Positions 18,701 to 25,772 of a DNA stretch of 64,000 nucleotides are shown in pieces (position 1 is the first letter of the stretch; each line of letters begins with the position of its first letter). The position numbers and the translations under genes are program-made. Below the pieces are notes generated by a model, which was given only the letters and a program-made list of their open reading frames with translations, ran no database searches and was not told the DNA's origin. Source of the stretch: Oceanobacillus_B kapialis (GTDB lineage Bacteria > Bacillota > Bacilli > Bacillales > Amphibacillaceae); NCBI RefSeq assembly GCF_042685265.1, contig NZ_JBHUMX010000013.1; one strand, given 5' to 3'.

Positions 18701-19331
18701 GAAAATTGATCAACTAGGCACCGTCAACCTTGGGGCGATAGATGAATATGAGAGAATTTCCGAGCGTTATTCCTTCCTTACAGACCAGCAAGCTGATCTG
18801 GTAGAAGCAAAACAAACCTTATATGCCGTAATTGGTGAAATGGATGAGGAAATGAAGAAGCGTTTTGATGATACATTCTCTCGAATTAAAGAAGAGTTCA
18901 GCGAAGTCTTTCGTCAGCTATTTGGGGGAGGCCATGCAGAGTTAAAACTAACAGATCCCAAAAACCTCCTGGATACGGGGGTAGATATCATTGCGCAACC
19001 TCCAGGAAAAAAATTACAGCATCTAGGTTTGCTGTCCGGCGGCGAGCGGGCGTTAACCGCGATTGCATTATTGTTTGCTATACTGCGAGTACGACCAGTA
19101 CCATTCTGTGTACTTGATGAAGTAGAGGCCGCATTAGATGAAGCAAATGTTGCCAGGTTCGCAAAGTATGTTAAGCATTATAGTAAGAATACACAATTCA
19201 TTGTCATTACTCATCGCCAAGGAACAATGGAAGAAGCAGATGTTTTGTATGGTGTTACCATGCAAGAATCAGGCGTTTCCAGATTGGTATCAGTACGTCT
19301 TGAAGATACGAAGACGTTAGTCAATTCATAA
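15765..19331 (+). CDS. smc: Chromosome condensation ATPase SMC
   Basis: SMC, with ScpA and ScpB, forms the condensin that organises and segregates the chromosome. The N-terminal head carries Walker A GPNGSGKS (31-38). Coiled coils run from about 170 to 510 and 670 to 1000, rich in Glu/Lys/Gln. The hinge (about 520-660) includes GAVIELVDVP and GGSMSGG. The C-terminal head has the LSGGERALTAIALLFAI signature near 1090 and Walker B VLDEVEAALDEA near 1115. The 1188 residues are standard. An AGGAGAT ribosome site precedes the ATG. Confidence 0.98.
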   Translation: MYLKKLESVGFKSFAERISVDFVPGVTAVVGPNGSGKSNITDAIRWVLGEQSAKSLRGSKMEDIIFQGSDSRKALNVAEVTLVLDNQDQALPVDYEEVSVTRRVYRSGDSEFYMNKQACRLKDIVDLFMDSGLGREAFSIISQGKVEEILSSKAEERRTIFEEAAGVLKYKQRKKKAEYKLAETQENLNRVEDIIHEIEQQITPLQQQAEKAEKYMDLKEKLKHEEIALLITEIENLHNEWQSLLDDVEKDKRVELDMKGEIEQKEAAMEKDQQTINQLDHKIEEMQAQLLTATEELEKNEGKKQLLHERSKHFSENKEKLEVQKQEASVRVGTLHEQLIVERKTLHELQEQRKTTMKRVKQLEKDLTTNQEDIAEKIEDLKSEYIEYLNKQAAKRNEKQSINQQMQQMNGKKDLQDGKFQDLIHSRQELLEQLETCETDYKQQEKDVTKRKAMVEQNRTDLRTARNVFQEQQTKLYQGYQYIEKLKSKKEMLEEMKEDFQGFFQGVKAILKAREDNQLSNIHGAVIELVDVPKQYITAMETVLGGQSQHIVVQNDQAARKAISWLKQTNNGRATFLPLESIQERFVTKDLLGKIEQHPGFVGIASQLVKTEPSYQRAVNHLMGHVIIAKTLKDANDIAQQVMRRYRIVTLEGDVVNPGGSMSGGAQKKTNQSLFSREKDLQEITTKLDSFHEKTVAFEKQVAEQKATVTTLEKQLHTNEEELTQKQRVLQETHAQLREIQLKKETLDDSLTIYDQDKQQFDQDREHFQMREEQLTDELSQIKNALEKIQKEIDELSSKDAIMKENHGEVQQELHEKQVLLAEQEERLKNQREKADSVEAQLSEYQRQYDNYASELDDLLAYQLSEENEKEIKVTIEQKSKEKQELTTAIQEERAIRQEYTQRIQNKDRELKEENKTHQELVKRINEKEVKVNRVDVDLENRLSHLQTEYIITFEKAEASYEKAQDINAAKEQVQQLKLKIDQLGTVNLGAIDEYERISERYSFLTDQQADLVEAKQTLYAVIGEMDEEMKKRFDDTFSRIKEEFSEVFRQLFGGGHAELKLTDPKNLLDTGVDIIAQPPGKKLQHLGLLSGGERALTAIALLFAILRVRPVPFCVLDEVEAALDEANVARFAKYVKHYSKNTQFIVITHRQGTMEEADVLYGVTMQESGVSRLVSVRLEDTKTLVNS

Positions 19332-19344
19332 GGGGGGCATAACC

Positions 19345-20340
19345 ATGGGATTCATGGATAAATTAAAAAATCGGTTTAAACAGAATGAAAAAGCAGAAGA
19401 AGTTTCCACAAAATATAAAGAGGGGATGAAGAAATCTCGTCAAACTTTTTCGGGCAGAATAAATGACTTAATTGCTCGTTACAGAAAAGTGGATGAGGAT
19501 TTCTTTGAAGAACTGGAAGAAGTTCTAATTTCCGCTGACGTTGGGGTAACGACAGTTATGGATCTAGTGGAAGAGCTAAAAATGGAAGTGAAACGCCAAA
19601 ATATTAAAGATACGAAGGATATCAGGGAGGTCATTTCTGAAAAGCTGGTTGAGATTTATTACGGAGATGACGATGAGAAAATTGAGGGCCTAAACCTTGT
19701 GGAAAATGAGCTTTCCGTTATTTTAGTAGTTGGAGTGAATGGTGTTGGAAAGACAACTTCTATTGGAAAACTTGCAAACCAGTTAAAGGAGCAAGGGAAA
19801 AAGGTTGTCCTTGCTGCAGGTGATACATTCCGTGCTGGGGCAATTGAACAGCTTGAAGTCTGGGGTGAGCGAGCCGGTGTAGATGTTATTAAGCAAGGAG
19901 CGGGAAGTGATCCAGCTGCCGTTATATTTGATGGTATAAAAGCAGCAAAAGCGAGAAATGCGGATGTTCTAATATGTGACACGGCCGGTCGACTCCAAAA
20001 TAAGGTTAATTTAATGAACGAGCTATCTAAAGTAAAACGAGTAATTGAACGCGAGGTTCCAAATGCTCCTCATGAAGTCCTGCTTGTATTAGATGCAACT
20101 ACCGGGCAGAACGCGCTTAACCAGGCTAAAACATTCTCAGAGGCCACAAATGTGTCAGGGATTGTACTAACTAAATTGGACGGCACAGCCAAGGGTGGTA
20201 TCGTGTTAGCGATCCGGAAAGATTTAAATATTCCAGTGAAATATGTAGGGCTTGGAGAGAAAATAGAAGACCTTCAGGAGTTTAATGCACATGCATTTGT
20301 ATATGGGCTTTTTGCTGATATGCTTGAGGACACAGAGTAG
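19345..20340 (+). CDS. ftsY: Signal recognition particle receptor FtsY
   Basis: FtsY docks SRP-ribosome complexes at the membrane. The N-terminal region is short and charged, as in Bacillus. The NG domain has P-loop GVNGVGKT (130-137), DTFRAGA, DTAGRLQ and TKLDGTAKGG. Total length is 331 residues. It starts 13 bases after smc behind AAGGGGGGC and precedes ylxM-ffh, the classic SRP cluster. Confidence 0.97.
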   Translation: MGFMDKLKNRFKQNEKAEEVSTKYKEGMKKSRQTFSGRINDLIARYRKVDEDFFEELEEVLISADVGVTTVMDLVEELKMEVKRQNIKDTKDIREVISEKLVEIYYGDDDEKIEGLNLVENELSVILVVGVNGVGKTTSIGKLANQLKEQGKKVVLAAGDTFRAGAIEQLEVWGERAGVDVIKQGAGSDPAAVIFDGIKAAKARNADVLICDTAGRLQNKVNLMNELSKVKRVIEREVPNAPHEVLLVLDATTGQNALNQAKTFSEATNVSGIVLTKLDGTAKGGIVLAIRKDLNIPVKYVGLGEKIEDLQEFNAHAFVYGLFADMLEDTE

Positions 20341-20348
20341 AGCGTGAC

Positions 20349-20378
20349 TTGACAATTATAATAAAACTTCGATATCAT
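20349..20378 (+). promoter_or_regulatory. Sigma-A promoter of ylxM-ffh
   Basis: A perfect TTGACA (20349-20354) and TATCAT (20373-20378) are spaced by 18 bases. They lie in the 77-base gap after ftsY and about 40 bases before the ylxM start. Confidence 0.65.
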
Positions 20379-20417
20379 GTAATGTAAAGTAAATTCACTT
20401 AACAAGGGGAGTGCCTT

Positions 20418-20744
20418 ATGCTCGAAAAAACAACTCGTATGAATTATTTGTTTGATTTTTATCAGGCATTATTAACCCCAAAGCAACGTAGCTATATGGA
20501 AATGTATTATCTTGAAGACTACTCACTTGGAGAGATCTCCGAAGAAGCAGAGGTTTCCAGACAAGCAGTTTATGATAATATAAAGAGGACGGAAACGATG
20601 CTGGAAACATATGAAGCTAAGCTGTGCTTGTATGAAAGGTTCCAACAACGGTTTTCCCTTATAAAAGAACTCGAGACGGCAATTGACAATAAAGAAGAGA
20701 AGCTTATCTCGGATACGCTTCGCCAATTAAAAGAATTAGATTAG
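20418..20744 (+). CDS. ylxM: YlxM family SRP-associated helix-turn-helix protein
   Basis: This 108-residue protein has a sigma-70 region 4-like helix-turn-helix (LTPKQRSYMEMYYLEDYSLGEI, then VSRQAVYDNIKRTE). YlxM always precedes ffh. In streptococci it stimulates the GTPase of SRP/FtsY. It ends 13 bases before ffh with the ribosome site GGAGGA between. A direct DNA-binding role is not shown. Confidence 0.93.
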   Translation: MLEKTTRMNYLFDFYQALLTPKQRSYMEMYYLEDYSLGEISEEAEVSRQAVYDNIKRTETMLETYEAKLCLYERFQQRFSLIKELETAIDNKEEKLISDTLRQLKELD

Positions 20745-20757
20745 GAGGACACCCTCT

Positions 20758-22101
20758 ATGGCATTTGAAGGACTGGCCGAACGCCTGCAAAGTACAATAA
20801 AGAAAATTACAGGCAAAGGGAAAGTTAGTGAACAAGATGTAAAAGAAATGACGCGGGAGGTTCGTCTTGCTTTACTAGAGGCGGATGTTAACTTCAAAGT
20901 AGTAAAGGATTTAATCAAGCGTATTAAAGAGCGGGCAGTAGGTCAAGAAGTAATGGAAAGCCTTACCCCTGGACAACAGGTTATTAAAGTTGTCAAAGAA
21001 GAACTGACAGAATTAATGGGTGGCGAGAACAGTAAAATTGCTGTAGCTGAGCGTGCGCCAACTGTTATTATGATGGTAGGACTACAAGGGGCAGGTAAAA
21101 CTACAACTACTGGTAAACTGGCAAATCTACTACGGAAAAAGCATAATCGTACTCCGTTGCTTGTAGCAGGGGATATTTACCGACCTGCGGCAATTAAGCA
21201 GCTAGAAACACTTGGAGAGCAGTTAACCATGCCTGTTTTTTCAATGGGAACGGAAACAAGCCCTGTGGAGATTGCCGAAAAAGCGATAGAAAAGGCTAAA
21301 GAAGAGCATCATGATTATGTAATTATCGATACTGCCGGTCGTTTGCATGTGGATAATGAGTTGATGGACGAACTTCAAGGAATTAAAGATGCTGTTAAGC
21401 CAGATGAAATTTTCCTTGTGGTCGATTCTATGACTGGACAAGATGCAGTTAATGTTGCGGAAAGCTTTAATGAGCAGCTAGATTTAACAGGTGTTGTCCT
21501 AACAAAACTTGATGGCGATACTAGGGGTGGTGCAGCTCTTTCCATAAAAGCTGTAACCGATAAGCCAATTAAGTTTGCCGGAATGGGTGAAAAACTTGAT
21601 CAGCTTGAACCGTTTCACCCTGAACGAATGGCATCAAGAATTCTTGGTATGGGTGATGTCCTATCACTTATTGAAAAGGCACAAACAAACGTAGATGAGA
21701 AGCAGGCGAAGGAACTTGAGGAGAAAATGCGTACGATGTCGTTCACGTTTGATGATTTCCTCGAACAAATGGGGCAGGTTAAAAATATGGGGCCATTAGA
21801 TGACTTAATGGCGATGATTCCTGGTGCTAACAAAATGAAAGGATTGAAAAATGCACAACTTGATGAAAAACAACTTTCACATGTTGAAGCTATTATTCAG
21901 TCCATGACGAAGAAAGAACGTCAGGAACCAAGTTTAATGAATGCAAGTCGTAAAAAAAGGATTGCGAAAGGCTCAGGTACTTCTGTTTCTCAGGTAAACC
22001 GTCTCCTTAAGCAATTTGATGAAATGAAGAAAATGATGAAACAAATGACAAACATGCAGAAAGGGAAAAAAGGCAAAGGAATGAAGTTTCCGTTCATGTA
22101 A
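20758..22101 (+). CDS. ffh: Signal recognition particle protein Ffh
   Basis: Ffh binds 4.5S/scRNA and signal sequences of nascent membrane and secreted proteins. The N and G domains contain P-loop GLQGAGKT (107-114), DTAGRLHVD and TKLDGDTRGG. The methionine-rich M domain runs from about 297 to 447 and ends in a Lys/Met-rich tail (KKMMKQMTNMQKGKKGKG). The 447 residues match the family. It is in operon with ylxM. Confidence 0.98.
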   Translation: MAFEGLAERLQSTIKKITGKGKVSEQDVKEMTREVRLALLEADVNFKVVKDLIKRIKERAVGQEVMESLTPGQQVIKVVKEELTELMGGENSKIAVAERAPTVIMMVGLQGAGKTTTTGKLANLLRKKHNRTPLLVAGDIYRPAAIKQLETLGEQLTMPVFSMGTETSPVEIAEKAIEKAKEEHHDYVIIDTAGRLHVDNELMDELQGIKDAVKPDEIFLVVDSMTGQDAVNVAESFNEQLDLTGVVLTKLDGDTRGGAALSIKAVTDKPIKFAGMGEKLDQLEPFHPERMASRILGMGDVLSLIEKAQTNVDEKQAKELEEKMRTMSFTFDDFLEQMGQVKNMGPLDDLMAMIPGANKMKGLKNAQLDEKQLSHVEAIIQSMTKKERQEPSLMNASRKKRIAKGSGTSVSQVNRLLKQFDEMKKMMKQMTNMQKGKKGKGMKFPFM

Positions 22102-22145
22102 ACCCCTTTTCCCCATAAGAAATTAACATTGTAATGTAAAAACAC

Positions 22146-22174
22146 TTTACAGACCTTTTAGTTTCTGATAGAAT
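22146..22174 (+). promoter_or_regulatory. Sigma-A promoter of rpsP-khpA
   Basis: TTTACA and TAGAAT are spaced by exactly 17 bases, about 40 bases upstream of the rpsP start. There is no clear terminator after ffh, so read-through may add to expression. Confidence 0.65.
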
Positions 22175-22214
22175 CTTAAATTGTGTAAAACATTATTATT
22201 GGAGGTGCAAATAA

Positions 22215-22484
22215 ATGGCAGTTAAAATTCGTTTAAAACGTATGGGATCTAAAAGAAATCCTTTCTATCGTATTGTTGTAGCTGATTCTCGTGCTCCACG
22301 TGACGGACGTCAAATCGAGCAGATTGGAACATATAACCCTGTTGCTAACCCAGTTGAAGTGAAAATCGATGAAGAGAAAGCTCTTAACTGGATGACTAAT
22401 GGTGCAAAACCAAGTGATACAGTACGCAACCTATTTTCAAATGAAGGCATCATGAAAAAATTCCACGAACAGAAAAACCAGTAG
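22215..22484 (+). CDS. rpsP: Small ribosomal subunit protein bS16
   Basis: This 89-residue basic protein begins MAVKIRLKRMGSKRNPFYRIVVADSR-type sequence, diagnostic of bS16. It also has the DGRQIEQIGTYNP segment. The ribosome site TTGGAGGTGC is strong. It is followed 17 bases later by khpA, then rimM and trmD, the widely conserved rpsP-rimM-trmD-rplS group. Confidence 0.98.
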   Translation: MAVKIRLKRMGSKRNPFYRIVVADSRAPRDGRQIEQIGTYNPVANPVEVKIDEEKALNWMTNGAKPSDTVRNLFSNEGIMKKFHEQKNQ

Positions 22485-22501
22485 TAAAGTAGTGTGATAT
22501 C

Positions 22502-22729
22502 ATGAAAGCTTTAATTGAATCAATCGTTTCGTCATTGGTAGATTATCCTGATGATATTAAAATTACGGAAACAGAGGAAGAAACCAAATTGGTCTATCAT
22601 TTAACTGTTCACCCGGAGGATGTCGGAAAGGTTATCGGCAAGAACGGACGTATTGCCAAAGCGATACGTACAGTTGTCTATGCAGCAAAGACAGACACAA
22701 AGAAACGTATTTATTTGGACATTATGTGA
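22502..22729 (+). CDS. khpA: KH-domain RNA-binding protein KhpA (YlqC)
   Basis: This 75-residue single KH domain has the GxxG loop as VIGKNGRIAKAIRTVV (about 42-57). KhpA pairs with KhpB (Jag) in Gram-positives and affects cell division and RNA metabolism. It lies 17 bases after rpsP and ends at a strong terminator, so it is cotranscribed with rpsP only. The ribosome site is poor (AAGTAGTGTGAT). Confidence 0.94.
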   Translation: MKALIESIVSSLVDYPDDIKITETEEETKLVYHLTVHPEDVGKVIGKNGRIAKAIRTVVYAAKTDTKKRIYLDIM

Positions 22730-22756
22730 AGGGAAAGGGGAAACCTTTCCCTTTTT
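22729..22756 (+). terminator. Terminator after khpA (first of two)
   Basis: Arms AAGGGAAAGG and CCTTTCCCTT enclose a GGAAA loop and run into a T-tract, starting on the khpA stop codon. Confidence 0.85.
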
Positions 22757-22764
22757 CCACATGT

Positions 22765-22810
22765 AAGCGAAGATATATATGCCTTATTAAAGGCGCTCTT
22801 CGCTTTTCTT
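22765..22810 (+). terminator. Second, tandem terminator after khpA
   Basis: Arms AAGCGAAGA and TCTTCGCTT close an extended hairpin with an inner GCC/GGC stem, followed by TTCTT. It isolates ylqD-rimM-trmD from rpsP-khpA transcription. Confidence 0.7.
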
Positions 22811-22864
22811 AACACCTCAGGAATTTCTGGTATAAAGATCATTTTTGAGAGTGAGGATAAAAAC

Positions 22865-23254
22865 GTGAAGATTATTACGAAGGTTATTGTAAAGCAGGTC
22901 GTGACAGAAAAGAGTAAAAAATCGTTACAGACAAACTTCTATAATCACAAAATGCGGCTTGAACAAGAGTGTCAACAGCTGTTGTTTGAACAGCGGAAAC
23001 ATGAAAACAAATCAAGAGTTTCCAAACAGGAAGTCAGCCACAGATTCCAACAGGAAATAAATAATCGAAAAGAGAAAATTAAACTTGTCGATTTTAAGCT
23101 GGAACAACTAGAAATGCTAGAGTTGGGCAGTGAGATAACAGAAAAAGAAGTTGAAGCTCTTGTTGAAGTCTCGGAAGGCTCGCATTGGGATGAAACCATA
23201 GGAGAAAAAACCATTATTATTAAGGATAATGTCGTAATAAGAATTGATGAATAG
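22865..23254 (+). CDS. ylqD: YlqD family protein
   Basis: This 129-residue, highly charged, coiled-coil-rich protein is the YlqD homologue, always found between khpA and rimM in Bacillaceae. The function is unknown. The helical middle (about 30-90) is followed by a beta-rich tail with acidic residues. It starts at GTG 22865 behind GAGTGAGGA. It ends 12 bases before rimM. Confidence 0.85.
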   Translation: MKIITKVIVKQVVTEKSKKSLQTNFYNHKMRLEQECQQLLFEQRKHENKSRVSKQEVSHRFQQEINNRKEKIKLVDFKLEQLEMLELGSEITEKEVEALVEVSEGSHWDETIGEKTIIIKDNVVIRIDE

Positions 23255-23266
23255 CAGGTGATTTAG

Positions 23267-23782
23267 TTGAAACAGAAGTTGTACAATATTGGGAAAATCG
23301 TAAATACACATGGTATACGCGGCGAGGTAAAAGTAGTAAGAATAAGTGACTTTGAGGAACGATTTACGGTGGGCAATAAAGTGTTTGCAGTAAAAGATAA
23401 AGGCGAGCCAGTTGCATTAACCATCGCGTCACATCGAATTCATAAAGGATTTGACTTAGTTCAATTTGAGGGCTATGGCAATATTAATGATGTTGAAGTA
23501 TTTAAAGGTGGCTACCTTAAAATTTCTGAAGAGCAATTGACTGAACTAGAAAATAATGAGTATTACTACCATGAAATTATAGGCTGTGAAGTAGTAACTA
23601 ATCACGGGGAAACACTAGGAGTTATAAAAGAAATCTTATCCCCTGGCGCAAATGATGTGTGGGTGATAAGACGTCATAAAGAAAGAGACCTATTAATCCC
23701 GTATATTGAAGATGTCGTAAAAGAAGTTTCCATCCAAGAAAAAAAGGTTATCATTGAACCAATGGAAGGGCTGCTGGACTAA
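23267..23782 (+). CDS. rimM: Ribosome maturation factor RimM
   Basis: RimM binds uS19 and aids 16S rRNA 3'-domain folding. The N-terminal domain has YNIGKIVNTHGIRGEVKV, the family signature. A PRC-barrel domain follows (about 97-171) with EIIGCEV and ending LIPYIEDVV. Translation begins at TTG 23267 with GCAGGTGA upstream. Its stop overlaps the trmD start by one base (TAATG). Confidence 0.96.
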   Translation: MKQKLYNIGKIVNTHGIRGEVKVVRISDFEERFTVGNKVFAVKDKGEPVALTIASHRIHKGFDLVQFEGYGNINDVEVFKGGYLKISEEQLTELENNEYYYHEIIGCEVVTNHGETLGVIKEILSPGANDVWVIRRHKERDLLIPYIEDVVKEVSIQEKKVIIEPMEGLLD

Positions 23783-24522
23783 TGCATATTGATGTTTTAA
23801 CACTTTTCCCTGAAATGTTTCAAGGTGTTTTTCATTCTTCTATTCTACAGAGAGCACATGAAAGGGACGCTTTCTCTTATAACCTGGTTAATTTCAGGGA
23901 TTATACAACGAATAGACATAGCAAAGTAGATGATTATCCATACGGGGGAGGCGCGGGGATGGTGTTAACTCCCCAACCTATTTTCGATGCAGTTGAGGAC
24001 ATTACCACCAAAGGATCCAGTAAGCCTCGTGTCATTCTAATGTGCCCACAGGGAGAACCGTACAACCAAAAAAAAGCAGAAGAATTGGCAGAAGAGGATC
24101 ATCTCGTCTTTATTTGTGGGCATTACGAAGGCTTTGATGAGCGAATAAGAGAACATGTTGTGACAGATGAAATTTCCATTGGAGATTATGTGTTAACAGG
24201 TGGGGAGCTTGGTGCGATGGTTGTAATGGATAGTGTAATACGTTTATTACCAGATGCATTAGGTAATAAAGACTCTGCTCCACAGGATTCTTTTTCTACC
24301 GGATTGTTAGAGCATCCCCATTATACAAGACCCGCAGATTTTAGGGGGATGAAAGTTCCAGATGTTCTATTGTCTGGTGATCATGCAAAAATTAATAGCT
24401 GGCGCAAACAGCAGGCGCTGAAAAGAACATTTGAACGACGAAAAGAACTGCTTAAGGGCAAAGAACTAACCGAAGATGAAGCTAAGTTTATAAAGCAATT
24501 ACAAAATGAAGAAAAAGATTAG
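23782..24522 (+). CDS. trmD: tRNA (guanine-37-N1)-methyltransferase
   Basis: TrmD methylates G37 of tRNAs reading CUN, CCN and CGG codons and prevents frameshifting. The knotted SPOUT fold is shown by MCPQGEPYNQ, ICGHYEGFDERI and the deep-knot GDYVLTGGELGAMVVMDS region. The catalytic Asp lies in the DSFSTGLLEHPHYTRP segment. The 246 residues are normal. The gene overlaps rimM by one base. Confidence 0.97.
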   Translation: MHIDVLTLFPEMFQGVFHSSILQRAHERDAFSYNLVNFRDYTTNRHSKVDDYPYGGGAGMVLTPQPIFDAVEDITTKGSSKPRVILMCPQGEPYNQKKAEELAEEDHLVFICGHYEGFDERIREHVVTDEISIGDYVLTGGELGAMVVMDSVIRLLPDALGNKDSAPQDSFSTGLLEHPHYTRPADFRGMKVPDVLLSGDHAKINSWRKQQALKRTFERRKELLKGKELTEDEAKFIKQLQNEEKD

Positions 24523-24553
24523 GCTTTTTCTAGAATTTTTACTAGAAAACAGC

Positions 24554-24582
24554 TTGAAGTCTTTATGAGGTTATGGTATATT
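24554..24582 (+). promoter_or_regulatory. Sigma-A promoter of rplS
   Basis: TTGAAG and TATATT are spaced by 17 bases. The predicted start near 24589 begins a roughly 90-base leader before rplS. Confidence 0.6.
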
Positions 24583-24585
24583 AAT

Positions 24586-24671
24586 TGTTGTGCTAAAAGT
24601 GTCGACTTTCAGTACTATAAACGATGTTCCGCTGTCATCTAATGAGAAAGAGCATTGGTTTGGAAGGAGTG
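24586..24671 (+). ncRNA. L19 leader (cis-regulatory RNA of rplS)
   Basis: The stretch between the rplS promoter and its ribosome site resembles the known Firmicutes L19 leader: TTGTGCTAAA near its start, TTCCGCTGTCATC in the middle, and AGAGCATTGGTTTGGAAGGAG at the end. Such leaders let L19 repress its own synthesis. A covariance-model search would settle it. Confidence 0.6.
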
Positions 24672-24678
24672 TAACAGG

Positions 24679-25023
24679 ATGCAAAAATTAATCGAAGACA
24701 TTACAAAAGACCAGCTTCGTACGGATCATCCTGATTTTCGTCCAGGAGATACAGTAAAAGTCCACGTGAAAGTTGTGGAAGGATCTCGTGAACGTATTCA
24801 GGTATTCGAAGGTGTTGTCATCAAACGTCAAAACGGTGGAATTAGTGAAACATTTACTGTAAGAAAAATTTCTTACGGTGTAGGTGTTGAACGTACTTTC
24901 CCAGTACATTCCCCTCGTATTGATAAAATCGAAGTATCTCGTCGCGGTATCGTACGTCGTGCGAAACTTTACTATCTACGTAATCTACGTGGTAAAGCTG
25001 CACGTATTAAAGAACGCCGCTAA
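24679..25023 (+). CDS. rplS: Large ribosomal subunit protein bL19
   Basis: This 114-residue protein begins MQKLIEDITKDQLR and has the RPGDTVKVHVKVVEG and RRAKLYYLRNLRGKAARIKE signatures of bL19, which sits at the 30S-50S interface. I chose ATG 24679 behind GGAAGGAG. The frame opens 24 bases earlier at a TTG with no ribosome site. It has its own promoter, leader and terminator. Confidence 0.98.
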   Translation: MQKLIEDITKDQLRTDHPDFRPGDTVKVHVKVVEGSRERIQVFEGVVIKRQNGGISETFTVRKISYGVGVERTFPVHSPRIDKIEVSRRGIVRRAKLYYLRNLRGKAARIKERR

Positions 25024-25057
25024 AGCTGAATACAGCTATTGTAACAAAAATGATTGG

Positions 25058-25093
25058 AAAGGAGCTTGGCAATATGCACAAGCTCCTTTTTGC
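25058..25093 (+). terminator. Terminator after rplS
   Basis: Arms AAAGGAGCTTG and CAAGCTCCTTT close a ten-base loop, followed by a T-run. The T-run also contributes to the -35 of the next promoter. Confidence 0.9.
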
Positions 25094-25118
25094 TTTTATA
25101 GAAAGGAAAGTATAGAAT
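25090..25118 (+). promoter_or_regulatory. Sigma-A promoter of the signal peptidase gene
   Basis: TTGCTT (25090-25095) and TAGAAT (25113-25118) are spaced by 17 bases. The -10 lies inside a perfect palindrome, so the promoter may be regulated. Confidence 0.5.
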
Positions 25119-25128
25119 TTATTCTATA
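25111..25128. promoter_or_regulatory. 18-bp palindrome at the signal peptidase promoter
   Basis: TATAGAAT-TT-ATTCTATA is perfectly symmetric and covers the -10 element through about +2. This is the placement expected for a repressor site. No known regulator was matched. Confidence 0.4.
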
Positions 25129-25207
25129 GATAGATTCATTAGCAAGCTTGCATCATTTACAAAACATGGTTAAGACATAGATAGATTTTTAGGCATGGAG
25201 GGATTGG

Positions 25208-25765
25208 ATGGGAAAGCAGAAAGAGAAAAAGAATGAATGGCTTGATTGGTTAAAAGCGTTATTAATTGCATTCGGGTTAGCATTTATCGTGCGTACCTTC
25301 TTGTTTGCACCAATTGTAGTGGACGGACCTTCCATGCTCCCTACTTTGCACGATAGGGACCAAATGATTATTAATAAAATCAGTTATCGTTTTAGCGATC
25401 CAGAACGTTTTGATATTGTCGTTTTCCATGCCTCTGAACAGAAGGATTTTATAAAACGTGTCATTGGACTTCCGGGAGAACAGGTAGCTGTAAGGGATAA
25501 TGTCCTTTACATAAACGATGAACCCGTTGAGGAACCTTTTTGGACAGATCAGACTGAAATGTATACGGACGATTTTGAATTGGAGGAACTCCCTGGTGGA
25601 TATGAAACAGTTCCGGAAGGCCATGTTTTTGTATTAGGTGATAATCGAAGTAACTCAACGGACAGCCGGATTCTGGGCCCGATTCCTATGGATCAAGTTG
25701 TAGGAAAAACAAGCCTGCGCTACTGGCCGTTTGATCGCATCGATATAATTAATTCGGGAGAGTAG
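25208..25765 (+). CDS. lepB: Type I signal peptidase (SipS-like)
   Basis: The enzyme cleaves signal peptides from exported proteins on the outer face of the membrane. One N-terminal membrane anchor spans about residues 16-33. The catalytic Ser42 lies in DGPSMLPTL and the general base Lys83 in KRVIGLPG. The box E motif GDNRSNSTDSR follows. At 185 residues it has the short Bacillus form. The ATG has AGGGATTGG upstream, and rbgA starts eight bases after its stop. Confidence 0.95.
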   Translation: MGKQKEKKNEWLDWLKALLIAFGLAFIVRTFLFAPIVVDGPSMLPTLHDRDQMIINKISYRFSDPERFDIVVFHASEQKDFIKRVIGLPGEQVAVRDNVLYINDEPVEEPFWTDQTEMYTDDFELEELPGGYETVPEGHVFVLGDNRSNSTDSRILGPIPMDQVVGKTSLRYWPFDRIDIINSGE

Positions 25766-25772
25766 GTAAATT

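Noticed and set aside
24526..24549. Inverted repeat TTTTCTAG/CTAGAAAA after trmD as a terminator
   Set aside because: It is AT-rich, has no T-run after it and predicts a weak stem. It directly precedes the rplS promoter.
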